This document shows, in pieces, positions 35,414 to 43,772 of a DNA stretch of 64,000 bases (its first letter is position 1; every line of letters begins with the position of its first letter). The DNA is taken from NCBI GenBank assembly GCA_030729925.1, contig JANQWK010000030.1:1-64000 (forward strand), given 5' to 3'. A program made the position numbers and the translations under genes. The notes under the pieces are model-generated. The model was not told the DNA's origin, did no database searches, and saw only the letters and a program-made list of their open reading frames with translations. Origin of the DNA: Saprospiraceae bacterium. Its GTDB lineage: Bacteria; Bacteroidota; Bacteroidia; Chitinophagales; Saprospiraceae.

Positions 35414-36488
35414 ATGACTATTGAACAACTAAAAGATCTTCAGGAGAAGCTCCTGCTCTTAAGGAGGTATCTTTGACGTCGATAGACGGTTATTAGAGAT
35501 AGAAGAGCAAGAGCAATTGTCTTTGAATCCGGATTTTTGGAATGATCCGGAGCAGGCAGAAGCTATTTTACGAAAGCTGAAAGGCAACAAGCAGGTCGTA
35601 ACGCAATACAATCAGCTCAAAATGCTGACAGATGATGCCGAGGTCCTGCTGGAGTTTTTTAGAATGGATGAGGCCACCGAAGAAGAGGTGGACGAGAAAT
35701 ACGAAGAAGCACTCCTGGCACTGGAGGATGTACAGTTTCGAGCCACCCTCAATAAGGAGGAGGACGAACTGGGCTGTATCCTTGAAATCAATGCAGGTGC
35801 CGGTGGAACGGAAAGCTGTGATTGGTCTTCCATGCTCCTGCGCATGTATGTGATGTGGGCAGAGAAGAAAGGATTCAAGGTGTCAGAACTCAATCGTCAG
35901 GATGGCGATGTCGCTGGTATAAAGTCCGCTTCGTTAGAAATCAAGGGCGAATATGCCTACGGTCTGCTAAAAGGCGAAAATGGCGTACACCGCTTGGTTA
36001 GGGTCAGTCCATTTAATTCGCAAGGCAAACGAATGACTTCGTTTTCCTCTGTGTTTGTGCATCCGCTGATTGACGACCGCATTGAGGTGGACGTCAATCC
36101 GGCAGATCTGGATTGGGATACTTTCCGCTCCAGTGGGGCAGGGGGGCAGCACGTTAACAAAACAGAGTCTGCCGTTCGATTGCGCCACCTTCCCACAGGG
36201 ATTGTAGTGGAATGTCAGCAGGAAAGGTCCCAGCACATGAACCGCGATAAAGCCATTCAAATGTTGAAGTCGCGCTTGTACGAACTCGAAATTGAACGCA
36301 AACGCGCGGAAAAGGAGAAGGTCGAAGCGGGGAAGATGAAAAATGAATGGGGATCTCAAATCCGCAGCTACGTTTTGGACGATCGCAGGGTGAAGGATCA
36401 CCGTACTGACTTTCATACCAGCCAGACAGAAGCCGTACTCGACGGGGAACTCGATGGCTTCTTGAAAGCTTATTTAATGAGCCTTTAG
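35414..36488 (+). CDS. prfB: Peptide chain release factor 2 (RF2), read through a programmed +1 frameshift
   Basis: Terminates translation at UGA and UAA. The zero frame runs ATG 35414 to UGA 35474-35476 after 20 codons (ends RRYL-stop). Skipping T35474 resumes at GAC 35475 and continues to 36488, giving 357 residues. The slip site is CTT TGA C preceded by AAGGAGG (35461-35467) with a TAT spacer, the classic RF2 autoregulatory arrangement: low RF2 favours the shift. Downstream, the RF2-specific SPF tripeptide is at 198-200 and the catalytic GGQ at 243-245. A frame that ignores the shift would start at a TTG in the coding region (35517) and lack about 34 residues. Convergent with pfkA. Confidence 0.97.
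35461..35477 (+). promoter_or_regulatory. prfB programmed +1 frameshift signal
   Basis: AAGGAGG, a 3-nt TAT spacer, CTT slippery codon, UGA stop and C context. The internal Shine-Dalgarno sequence and spacing match the known RF2 element (E. coli has AGGGGG). In-frame read-out stops at codon 21; the +1 product is full-length RF2. Confidence 0.97.
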
Positions 36489-36495
36489 ACTAAAC

Positions 36496-36535
36496 AAAGC
36501 AGGCGTCCTTTTCCAGGACGCCTGCTTTCCTTTTT
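36496..36535. terminator. Bidirectional hairpin terminator between prfB and pfkA
   Basis: A perfect 14-bp stem, AAAGCAGGCGTCCT (36496-36509) with AGGACGCCTGCTTT (36515-36528), loop TTTCC, then CCTTTTT on the plus strand. On the minus strand GTTT and A/T-rich sequence follows, so it can serve both convergent genes. Confidence 0.9.
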
Positions 36536-37521
36536 CAGGTTGCCAATATTTCAGCCATGCGGATCAATTCGTCATTGACCGCCTTCGATTTGGTAATAGC
36601 ATCTTCAAAAGATGTACCTGTTATCTCGTTTTTAACAATTCCTACCATAATATTGCGCTCGCCCTTGAGCAACAATTCCACTGCAGAAAAGCCGAGGCGA
36701 GATGCGATAAGCCGGTCGAGCCGAGATGGCGAGCCGCCACGCTGCAAGTGTCCGATTATGGTAACTTTGATATCGTAGTAATCAAAGCGCTCATTGACCA
36801 AACGAGCAACCTCCTGAGCGCCACCTTCCATAAAGCCTTCCGCTACAATCACCACGCTGAACAGCTTCTTTTTTTTGGCACCCAAATTCAACCTGGTCAC
36901 CAACTCTTCAATATTCAATTTGTCCTCCGGAAGCAAAACAGCCTCCGCGCCGCCTCCAATGGCGGTACTCAACGCAATGTACCCGGCATTTCTCCCCATT
37001 ACCTCAATGAAAAACAAGCGGTTGTGAGAATCGGCTGTGTCGCGAATTCGATCCACAGCTTCTACCGCAGTATTTACTGCTGTATCGTACCCAATCGTGT
37101 AATCTGTGCCAAACAAATCGTTGTCAATCGTCCCAGGAATGCCGATGAAAGGGATTTGAGGATATTCTTCGCAAAAAATCTTAGCCCCGGTAAGGGTTCC
37201 ATCTCCTCCAATGGCAATACACGCATCTATGTCATAAGCCTGCAAAGCCTCATAAGCCGCCCGACGCCCCTCTGGTGTCTTAAACCGCTCACTCCGGGCA
37301 GTCTTTAGAATTGTTCCACCCCTGTGAATAATATTTGCCACATCTCTGGAATCGAGCCGGTGAAGATCTCCATTGATCATGCCTTCGTAGCCCCTGTTAA
37401 TTCCAAAAACGTGCAGATCGTAATAGTTGGCCGTCCTGACTACGGCTCGGATAGCAGCGTTCATACCAGGGGCATCTCCTCCCGAAGTAAAAACAGCAAT
37501 GCGCTTGATTGATTTTTCCAT
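36535..37521 (-). CDS. pfkA: ATP-dependent 6-phosphofructokinase
   Basis: Phosphorylates fructose 6-phosphate in glycolysis. The 328-residue enzyme has FTSGGDAPGMNAAIR (ATP site) at the N-terminus, GGDGTLTGAK, the catalytic GTIDNDLFGTD, MGRNAGYIAL, and a conserved REVE/AEGFMEGG region, with GHLQRGGSPSRLDR close to the C-terminus. Gly rather than Asp after the GGDGT motif (GGDGTLTGA) points to the ATP-dependent rather than the PPi-dependent group. ATG 37521 is used; a longer frame to 37572 adds 17 non-homologous residues. Confidence 0.97.
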   Translation of the reverse strand: MEKSIKRIAVFTSGGDAPGMNAAIRAVVRTANYYDLHVFGINRGYEGMINGDLHRLDSRDVANIIHRGGTILKTARSERFKTPEGRRAAYEALQAYDIDACIAIGGDGTLTGAKIFCEEYPQIPFIGIPGTIDNDLFGTDYTIGYDTAVNTAVEAVDRIRDTADSHNRLFFIEVMGRNAGYIALSTAIGGGAEAVLLPEDKLNIEELVTRLNLGAKKKKLFSVVIVAEGFMEGGAQEVARLVNERFDYYDIKVTIIGHLQRGGSPSRLDRLIASRLGFSAVELLLKGERNIMVGIVKNEITGTSFEDAITKSKAVNDELIRMAEILAT

Positions 37522-37569
37522 ACTCTTTTTTTGGTACCGAAACTTGCGGTTTGATCCGGCAGGGCGGGA

Positions 37570-37577
37570 CAAATATA
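37570..37577 (-). promoter_or_regulatory. Candidate -7 box for pfkA
   Basis: Minus-strand TATATTTG matches TAnnTTTG exactly, about 49 bp upstream of the pfkA ATG. The -33 element is unclear. Confidence 0.45.
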
Positions 37578-37642
37578 TTTTGTTTGTGTGTTAAAAAAAA
37601 CAATTCTGATTGAATTAATTAAAACAAAAAGTTTTGTCAAAC

Positions 37643-37674
37643 TTTGATATAAAAAACAAATTGTTTTATATTTG
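37643..37674 (+). promoter_or_regulatory. Bacteroidota-type promoter of the TRAP locus
   Basis: TTTG (37643-37646), exactly 20 bp, then TATATTTG (37667-37674): the best match to the TTTG-N20-TAnnTTTG consensus in this window. It precedes the 75-codon ORF and dctQM, and the sequence around is very A/T-rich. Confidence 0.7.
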
Positions 37675-37699
37675 TATCAGTTATCAAAAACAGTTTACC

Positions 37700-37927
37700 A
37701 TGCAAACAACAAGTTATAACCTATCCGCTGTACTTCCTGTTAATTTTTGGCCTCAGTTAAAAAACCATTTGATTGATCTCTTATTGATTTTACTACTGTA
37801 CTATGTTGTCAGTACGCGAACCATATCTGTAAGTCTAAGCGTTGACGGCCCTCAGGTAGGGTGGGTTCAAGACGCTGTCCAGCAGGGCGTACTAATCGAG
37901 TATGATGCTGTTAAAGAAGATTTATAG
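37700..37927 (+). CDS. Small ORF (75 aa) with one hydrophobic segment, upstream of dctQ
   Basis: Unrecognised. The protein would have a hydrophobic helix at about 24-38 (LIDLLLILLLYYVV) in 75 residues, followed by a beta-like stretch and an acidic C-terminus. It begins at ATG 37700, directly downstream of a strong promoter, and ends 67 bp before the dctQ ATG. It could be a real small membrane protein, a regulatory leader peptide, or noise. An in-frame TTG at 37634 lies before the promoter and cannot be the start if the promoter is real. Confidence 0.4.
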   Translation: MQTTSYNLSAVLPVNFWPQLKNHLIDLLLILLLYYVVSTRTISVSLSVDGPQVGWVQDAVQQGVLIEYDAVKEDL

Positions 37928-37994
37928 ATTGCTTGTTAATTTTTTTTATTTTGTTACCCGGAATAAATTCTGCAAATCAAAAATTTGCTATCGT

Positions 37995-38513
37995 ATGGAG
38001 CAATTCTGGATAAAGGTTGAAAAGAGGATTAGTGAGTGGAATGAATGGATAGGCAGGGCAGTCTCATGGCTTACTGCTATTTTGGTGTTGGTGGTGGGGG
38101 TAGATGTGGTCAGCAGGTACTTTTTCAACACTACCAAGAACTGGGTATTGGAGCTGGAGTGGTATTTGTTCTCTATTATTTTCTTACTGGGCGCAGGCTA
38201 TGCCTTGAAGCATGATAAACATGTGCGGGTTGATTTGTTTTACAGCAATTTCAATCCAAGGGATAAGGCTTGGGTCAATTTACTGGGTACGCTATTTTTA
38301 TTGGTTCCCTGGTGTTTGTTTGTAGTTTTTTCCACTTGGGGCTACGCTTATGAATCTTTTCTCATCCGGGAAACTTCTCCCAATCCCGGTGGGTTGCCTG
38401 CGCTATATCTCATCAAGGCGATGGTGCCAATAGGTGCATTGCTGTTGTTGCTGCAGGGGGTTGCGCAGCTCATCCAAACCATCCTTTTTCTCGTAAAAAA
38501 GCCTGGAGCATAA
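37995..38513 (+). CDS. dctQ: TRAP transporter small permease (DctQ family)
   Basis: Four-helix small membrane subunit of a tripartite ATP-independent periplasmic transporter, which works with DctM and a periplasmic binding protein. Of 172 residues, helices lie at about 16-36, 50-67, 91-111 and 131-155. The DctQ signature regions (VDVVSRYFFN, W-V-L-E-L-E-W-Y-L-F, KHDKHVRVDLFY) are clear. ATG 37995 was chosen over a longer frame from 37902 that would overlap the small ORF with no family support. The dctM gene follows after 3 bp. Confidence 0.9.
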   Translation: MEQFWIKVEKRISEWNEWIGRAVSWLTAILVLVVGVDVVSRYFFNTTKNWVLELEWYLFSIIFLLGAGYALKHDKHVRVDLFYSNFNPRDKAWVNLLGTLFLLVPWCLFVVFSTWGYAYESFLIRETSPNPGGLPALYLIKAMVPIGALLLLLQGVAQLIQTILFLVKKPGA

Positions 38514-38516
38514 ATT

Positions 38517-39815
38517 ATGGAGGTACTGGCGATTTTAATGTTTTTAAGCATTTTCGTGCTGATTCTTTACGGGTATCCGGTAGCGTTTACCCTGGGGGGG
38601 ATTTCGGTAATTTATGCGTTATTGTTTTTGGATTCGGGAACATTTGCCGCGTTTCCTCCCCGTGTGATGGGGGTGATGAACAACCAAGTATTGTTGGCGG
38701 TTCCGCTTTTCATTTTCATGGGAATCATGCTCGAGAAGTCGGGTTTGGCGGAGAGTTTGTTGGAAACCATGTCTATGCTGTTTGCGCGGATCAACGGGGG
38801 TCTGGCTATTTCAGTAGTGCTGGTAGGGGCATTGCTGGCAGCTTCTACCGGAATTGTGGGGGCTACCGTGATTACGATGGGTTTGATTAGTCTGCCTACG
38901 ATGTTGAAGCGGGGCTATCAACCGGCTTTAGCCAGTGGCACCATTGCTGCATCCGGGACTTTGGGTCAGATTATACCGCCTTCGGTGGTATTGGTCTTAT
39001 TGGGGAGTGTGTTAAATGTGTCTGTTGGGGATCTTTTTGCTGCGGCGGTTGTTCCTGGTCTTGTTCTTGTAGGTGCCTATTTGTTGTACATCATTGTGGT
39101 AGCGACTATTTTCCCGGCTATGGCTCCGCCTTTACCGAAGGAAGAAGTTCGGGAGTTCATGCGGGATAAAAAGGTCTTTTGGGGCAAAGTCTTTAAGGCT
39201 TTTCTGATGCCCTTAGTGCTGATTGTCTCCGTATTGGGATCTATTTTTATGGGAATTGCGAGTCCTACGGAGGCTGCAGCAGTAGGAGCCTTAGGTGCTT
39301 CGGGGTTGACTGTAGCCCAGGGAAAGTTCTCCATGCAGGTTTTGAAAGCGGTAGTCCGGGAGACGACTCATTTGACGACCATGGTTTTTATCATTTTGTT
39401 AGGAGCCACCACTTTTTCTTTTGTGTTTCGGGAAATGAACGGGGATCAATACCTAACAGGGTTGATTGCATCATCGGATTTGAGTCCTATGGGTTTTCTG
39501 TTCCTGGTCATGTTGATCGTTTTTATCGCTGGTTTTTTTATTGATTTTATAGAGATTATCTTCATCATCGTTCCTGTTGTGGCTCCAGTCTTTAGGGCAT
39601 TGGAAGTGGATCTGATCTGGATCGGAATTTTACTTGCGCTGAACTTGCAGACTTCTTTTCTGACTCCTCCCTTCGGGTTTTCGTTATTTTACCTCAAAGG
39701 GGTGGCACCGGATGAAGTAACCACTTCTCATCTGTACAAGGGTATTATCCCTTTTGTAGTGATTCAGTTGATTTTGCTGTTTGCAGTTGTCTTTTTCCCG
39801 GAGATATTGAGCTGA
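38517..39815 (+). CDS. dctM: TRAP transporter large permease (DctM family)
   Basis: Twelve-helix large permease subunit of 432 residues. Typical features: YGYPVAFTLGGISV at the N-terminus, NNQVLLAVPLFIFMGIMLEKSGLAE, GATVITMGLISLPTMLKRGY, ASGTLGQIIPPSVVLVLLG, then the second half with SPTEAAAVGALGA, FIDFIEIIFIIVPVVAPVF and LQTSFLTPPFGFSLFYLKGVAP. These are the family hallmarks of Na+-coupled carboxylate uptake. It is transcribed with dctQ, and ends 4 bp from the convergent dctP stop. Confidence 0.96.
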   Translation: MEVLAILMFLSIFVLILYGYPVAFTLGGISVIYALLFLDSGTFAAFPPRVMGVMNNQVLLAVPLFIFMGIMLEKSGLAESLLETMSMLFARINGGLAISVVLVGALLAASTGIVGATVITMGLISLPTMLKRGYQPALASGTIAASGTLGQIIPPSVVLVLLGSVLNVSVGDLFAAAVVPGLVLVGAYLLYIIVVATIFPAMAPPLPKEEVREFMRDKKVFWGKVFKAFLMPLVLIVSVLGSIFMGIASPTEAAAVGALGASGLTVAQGKFSMQVLKAVVRETTHLTTMVFIILLGATTFSFVFREMNGDQYLTGLIASSDLSPMGFLFLVMLIVFIAGFFIDFIEIIFIIVPVVAPVFRALEVDLIWIGILLALNLQTSFLTPPFGFSLFYLKGVAPDEVTTSHLYKGIIPFVVIQLILLFAVVFFPEILS

Positions 39816-39819
39816 TGTG

Positions 39820-40941
39820 TTACTCAATACTTTCAAAAAACAGTTTTTCGGTAATCCCGGAATAGGGGTTGATGAGTGCCTTGAATTTTTTGAATGAATC
39901 ATAGACTTTTCTGGATCGGGCATCTGAAGAAGCCAGTTCTTCCAACACTTCTTCTGAGTAAATCCTCAGCTGATCCAGGACTTCTTTTGGAAAGGATCTG
40001 ATCGCTACTCCTTCCTGTTTCATAATGGCTAGTTGCTCTGCATTTTTGGTTTCCATACCAGCAAAACACCAGTTTGTGGCTTGTGCTGCCGCCGCTTTGA
40101 GTATGGCTTTCAGGTCATTCGGAAGGGAATCATACAGGGTTTTGTTGACCGTAAACTCCAAGACACTTCCGGGTTCGTGCCACCCCGGAGTATAGTAATA
40201 TTTTGCGATTTGCTGGAATCCTGCCAAGTAGTCGTGATAAGGCCCCAGCCACTCGGTTGCGTCAATTACCCCCCTTTCCAGTCCTGTGTAGATTTCTCCA
40301 CCCGCCAGCAGCACAGGTGTTCCACCCGCTTTCTCAAGGACTTTTCCGCCAAGACCGGGAAGTCGCATTTTTAAACCCTTTAAATCATCCATAGATTTGA
40401 TTTCCCGGTTAAACCAGCCCCCCATCTGCATACCTGTGTTGCCTCCAATCATAGGTACCAGGTTGAAGTCCGCATAAATCTCCTCCCACAATTCCATTCC
40501 TCCTCCCCAAATGAGCCAGGAGTGCATCTGCTGCGCATTCATCCCAAACGGAACAGAGGTAAAAAATTGGGTTGCAGGAGATTTTCCTGCCCAATAGTAG
40601 GAGGCCCCGCATCCCATTTCAGCCCCACCTGAGCGCACTGTATCGAATACCTCCAGGGCAGGGACGAGTTCTCCACCACCATACACCTTGATTTCTATAC
40701 GCCCGCCCGACATTTCCCGGACAATATTTGCAAAATACGTACAGGCTTCACCCAGCACCGGAAAATTAGGCGGCCAAGTGGTTACCATTTTCCACTGATA
40801 TTTTTTTTCTGATATCCGGGTTTCCGGGCCATTGAGTGGTTCCTGAGCCCAATTCTCCCCAAGAAATGATCGAAGCCAGATGGGAAGCGTAAGGGTGCCT
40901 ATTCCAATTCCTTTGACAAAATCCTTTCTGCTAAATTTCAT
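39820..40941 (-). CDS. dctP: TRAP transporter substrate-binding protein (DctP family, TakP-like)
   Basis: Periplasmic receptor delivering ligand to DctQM. The 373-residue protein begins MKFSRKDFVKGIGIGTL, an S-R-K-x-F pattern like a Tat signal with RK instead of RR. The mature part carries WKMVTTWPPNFP, EIKVYGGGELVPALEVFDTVRSGG, GNTGMQMGGWF, LKGLKMRLPGLGGKVLEKAGG and GVIDATEWLGPYHDYLAGF, which resemble the alpha-keto-acid receptor TakP. The ligand is therefore likely a carboxylate, but cannot be fixed. It is encoded on the opposite strand to dctQM and converges on it, and it is divergent from the D-aminoacylase-like gene. Confidence 0.92.
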   Translation of the reverse strand: MKFSRKDFVKGIGIGTLTLPIWLRSFLGENWAQEPLNGPETRISEKKYQWKMVTTWPPNFPVLGEACTYFANIVREMSGGRIEIKVYGGGELVPALEVFDTVRSGGAEMGCGASYYWAGKSPATQFFTSVPFGMNAQQMHSWLIWGGGMELWEEIYADFNLVPMIGGNTGMQMGGWFNREIKSMDDLKGLKMRLPGLGGKVLEKAGGTPVLLAGGEIYTGLERGVIDATEWLGPYHDYLAGFQQIAKYYYTPGWHEPGSVLEFTVNKTLYDSLPNDLKAILKAAAAQATNWCFAGMETKNAEQLAIMKQEGVAIRSFPKEVLDQLRIYSEEVLEELASSDARSRKVYDSFKKFKALINPYSGITEKLFFESIE

Positions 40942-41053
40942 ATTTTTTGCTTGTATGGCGACAAATTAAGGCCTTTAAATTAAGGATTACCATTAATTTT
41001 AAGGAATTTAATTTTTTGCCTTGGCGCGTCAAGACTACGATAAAACCATATCT

Positions 41054-42742
41054 ATGAAAAACCAAATTTTCTTTTTTTACCTTGTTTTTGGCTTGTTCTT
41101 TTCAGGAATACTTTCCGCACAACAGCCAGATCCGTTTGATCTAATCATCACCAATGGAAGAATCATGGATGGTTCCGGCAACCCCTGGTTTTACGGGGAT
41201 ATCGCTATCCGGGGCGAACGCATTGTCGAAATAGGGGCATTATCCCATACGCATGCCCGAAAAACATTGGATGTCAAAGGAAGTATAGTGTGTCCGGGAT
41301 TTATTGATATCCATTCGCATGCCGACGATACTTATGGCAGAAACAATATCCGCTCAGATAATCCGATCTTGCGCGCTGCTCACAATATGGTTATGCAGGG
41401 GGTTACCACGCTGGTAGTAAATCACGACGGGAGAAGTCCCGATTCCATTGAGGAACAACGCAAGCAAATGGAAAGGGGAGGCGTCGGTCCGAATGTTGCG
41501 CTTATGGTAGGGCATAATTCCATTCGCCGAAGAGCAATGGGTGACGACTACCAACGGCTGGCGACTCCGCAAGAGATCGAAAAAATGAAAATGTTTATCG
41601 CAGAAGGCATGGAAGCAGGAGCTTATGGACTTTCTGCCGGACTGGAGTATGTTCCGGGAAGGTGGAGCAACACCGAAGAAGTGATCGAACTGGTTGCATC
41701 GGTTAAACCCTATGGTGGTGTCTATATCGTCCACGAGCGCTATTCCGGATCCGATCCTATGTGGTACCTTCCAAGTCGAGACGGACAAAGTCCCGGAAAT
41801 GCCATAGATAATATTTCAGAGGTAATTAAGGTGGCAGAATCAACCGGAGTTCCTTCCTGTGCAACCCATATTAAGGTTAAAGGTGCGGATCTTTGGGGAG
41901 CCAGTACGACCCTGGTTAATTTAGTGAACCGGGCTCGCGCCAGAGGTGTGGAAGTGTGGGCAGATCAATATCCCTATACCACTAGCGGCACCGATGGCAA
42001 TACCGTCCTTCTGCCGGATTGGGCACTCGAATTGGAGGGCAAAAACAAGCAGGAAGCGCTGCAATACCACCTAAGTCTTCCCGGGAATCGGGCGAAATTT
42101 GACCAGGATGTGCTTCGTGAAATCGAACGCAGGGGTGGTCCCGAGAATGTTGTGGTATTTGAACACCCTGTTGAGGCTTATGTAGGTAAGTCCCTTTCCA
42201 CAATTGCTCAGGAAACGAACCTGTCTATGATTGATGCAGCCATTCACCTCCAGATGAGCGGCGATCCGAAACGCGATGGTGGCGGAAGAATGCGGGGCTT
42301 TTCTATGTCAGAACAGGATATTGAGTTTTTGGCACAACAACCCTGGGTAATTACCGCATCTGACGCAGGTCTGGGTTTGCCCTTTTCACCTGTCCACGCC
42401 CGTTTCTACGGAACTTTTCCACGAAAAATCGCCCACTATGCCAAAACCAGAGGAGTGATTTCCATGGAACATGCTGTCCGATCGGCTACCAGCCTTCCGG
42501 CACAGTTTATGGGCTTTTCAGATAGAGGACTGCTCCGGGAAGGCAACGTGGCCGACATCCTGGTGTTTGATCCGGAAAAAATACAGGATAAGGCTACTTT
42601 TTTTGAACCCCACCAATATCCGGAGGGCATTGAACAGGTCATTGTCAATGGTACCTTCCTGGTGGAAAACGGCAAACTGGTGCAGGAAACTTTTCCGGGA
42701 AAAGTGTTGCACATCAGCGATAGCAGGCGCAACCCCAAATGA
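41054..42742 (+). CDS. Secreted D-aminoacylase-like amidohydrolase
   Basis: Amidohydrolase of 562 residues with a signal peptide (hydrophobic 5-20, cleavage near SAQ). It resembles N-acyl-D-amino-acid deacylases: FDLIITNGRIMDGSGNP, HSHADD (HxH at 87-89), GVTTLVV, GHNSIRRRAMG, GAYGLSAGLEY and the C-terminal SDAGLG...RFYGTFPRKI signature. The family usually has VVVGNCG with a zinc-ligand Cys where this protein reads VVNHDG (123-125), so the metal site differs. ATG 41054 is used; a TTG at 41021 would put 11 residues before the signal. It is divergent from dctP, hinting at release or uptake of related compounds (inference). Confidence 0.88.
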   Translation: MKNQIFFFYLVFGLFFSGILSAQQPDPFDLIITNGRIMDGSGNPWFYGDIAIRGERIVEIGALSHTHARKTLDVKGSIVCPGFIDIHSHADDTYGRNNIRSDNPILRAAHNMVMQGVTTLVVNHDGRSPDSIEEQRKQMERGGVGPNVALMVGHNSIRRRAMGDDYQRLATPQEIEKMKMFIAEGMEAGAYGLSAGLEYVPGRWSNTEEVIELVASVKPYGGVYIVHERYSGSDPMWYLPSRDGQSPGNAIDNISEVIKVAESTGVPSCATHIKVKGADLWGASTTLVNLVNRARARGVEVWADQYPYTTSGTDGNTVLLPDWALELEGKNKQEALQYHLSLPGNRAKFDQDVLREIERRGGPENVVVFEHPVEAYVGKSLSTIAQETNLSMIDAAIHLQMSGDPKRDGGGRMRGFSMSEQDIEFLAQQPWVITASDAGLGLPFSPVHARFYGTFPRKIAHYAKTRGVISMEHAVRSATSLPAQFMGFSDRGLLREGNVADILVFDPEKIQDKATFFEPHQYPEGIEQVIVNGTFLVENGKLVQETFPGKVLHISDSRRNPK

Positions 42743-42745
42743 TGG

Positions 42746-42773
42746 ATCAAGCATCAACCCTTTCCGGCTTGAT
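42746..42773 (+). terminator. Weak hairpin after the D-aminoacylase-like gene
   Basis: ATCAAGC (42746-42752) can pair with GCTTGAT (42767-42773), 14-nt loop, followed by ACTGTTTTTA. The 7-bp stem and interrupted T-run make this a weak candidate only. Confidence 0.3.
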
Positions 42774-42822
42774 ACTGTTTTTAGAATGACAACCATTTGA
42801 TAAACAATAAATCGAATCCGGT

Positions 42823-43299
42823 ATGAAAAATTTAAATGCAATAGGTCTGGACAGAGAAAAATCCGAGGTGCTAGCTGGCAAACTAAACGAACTACTAGCC
42901 AACTATTCGGTTTTTTACCAAAACACAAGAGGCTACCATTGGAATATCCGCGGACAGAAATTTTTCGAGCTGCACTTGAAATTCGAAGAGATCTACAATG
43001 ATCTTTTGCTCAAAATTGATGAAATCGCGGAGCGAATCCTTACCCTGGGCTACGCACCGCAGCATAGGTATTCTCACTACAACCAAATTTCAACGATTCA
43101 GGAAAGTGCAGAGGTGACAGATGGCATCAAAGCCGTACATAATATCGTGGGCTCTTTTCAAGTCACCATCCGCCTGCAACGGGAATTGCTCGAACTTTCC
43201 GGTGATGCCAACGATGAGGGTACCAATGCCCTGATGAGCGATTATATCCGCGAACAGGAAAAATTGGTTTGGATGTTCTCTGCTTTCCTGGATAATTGA
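42823..43299 (+). CDS. dps: Dps-family ferritin-like DNA-protection protein
   Basis: Iron-storing, DNA-protecting mini-ferritin. The 158-residue four-helix protein has the ferroxidase region residues N-T-R-G-Y-H-W-N-I-R-G (His at about 40), then FFELHLKFEEIYNDL with Asp/Glu ligands, and a helix that closes with KIDEIAERILTLG. Length is typical for Dps. The C-terminal half is less conserved. The next gene starts 4 bp later, so it may be co-transcribed. Confidence 0.93.
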   Translation: MKNLNAIGLDREKSEVLAGKLNELLANYSVFYQNTRGYHWNIRGQKFFELHLKFEEIYNDLLLKIDEIAERILTLGYAPQHRYSHYNQISTIQESAEVTDGIKAVHNIVGSFQVTIRLQRELLELSGDANDEGTNALMSDYIREQEKLVWMFSAFLDN

Positions 43300-43303
43300 T
43301 GAC

Positions 43304-43726
43304 ATGCACTCGAATATTGACTTGCTTTACTTTTATACGCTGAATCACTCCAATCCAGCCTTTTTGCATCAACATGCAGTGGATGCTTTTACCTTACAAC
43401 AGGCAAATACGGCAACTAAACCCTTAGCTGTCGTATTTGCATTGCTGGGCTTGTACTTGTACCTGGAAGAGGACTTTACTGGAAAGGCAGTACAACAAGT
43501 GCATATCAAACTTGCTCCCTACAAAGACAGACTGCCCGTTTATGTCATTCCCCAGCTCAACAGGGGCGGTTTTTCTTTAGAGGACGTGCTAAAGGCCACC
43601 CCGGGACCCGAAAGGGATGCGGCCTTACGAGAATGGTGCCTCGCTGTTTGGGATACCTGGAAAGCCAACAGGGATACCATCCGAAATTGGTTGCTGGAAC
43701 ACAAAATTATTGTCTCAGGAATTTGA
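43304..43726 (+). CDS. DUF5946-like hypothetical protein
   Basis: Function unknown. The 140-residue protein has HQHAVDAFTLQQANTATKPLAVVFALLGLYLYLE, a His/Asp-bearing helix, H-x-K-L-A, then GGFSLEDVLKATPG and a final W-C-L-A-V-W-D-T-W helix, matching the general DUF5946 pattern (HxYAVDAYxAQH, GLYL, WA-x-S-V-W-x-AW). Histidines may bind metal. It begins 4 bp after the dps stop, and so may be linked to oxidative stress by context only. Confidence 0.7.
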   Translation: MHSNIDLLYFYTLNHSNPAFLHQHAVDAFTLQQANTATKPLAVVFALLGLYLYLEEDFTGKAVQQVHIKLAPYKDRLPVYVIPQLNRGGFSLEDVLKATPGPERDAALREWCLAVWDTWKANRDTIRNWLLEHKIIVSGI

Positions 43727-43772
43727 TTCCCGGATTATTTGGTAATTTCATATCCATAAAATCCCTCATTCC

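Noticed and set aside
35414-35476. A frameshift mutation making prfB a pseudogene
   Set aside because: The break is the standard RF2 recoding site, with AAGGAGG, TAT spacer and CTT-TGA-C, so it is a functional element.
37902-37994. A 31-residue N-terminal extension of DctQ
   Set aside because: It overlaps the small ORF and is not found in the DctQ family; ATG 37995 gives the usual length.
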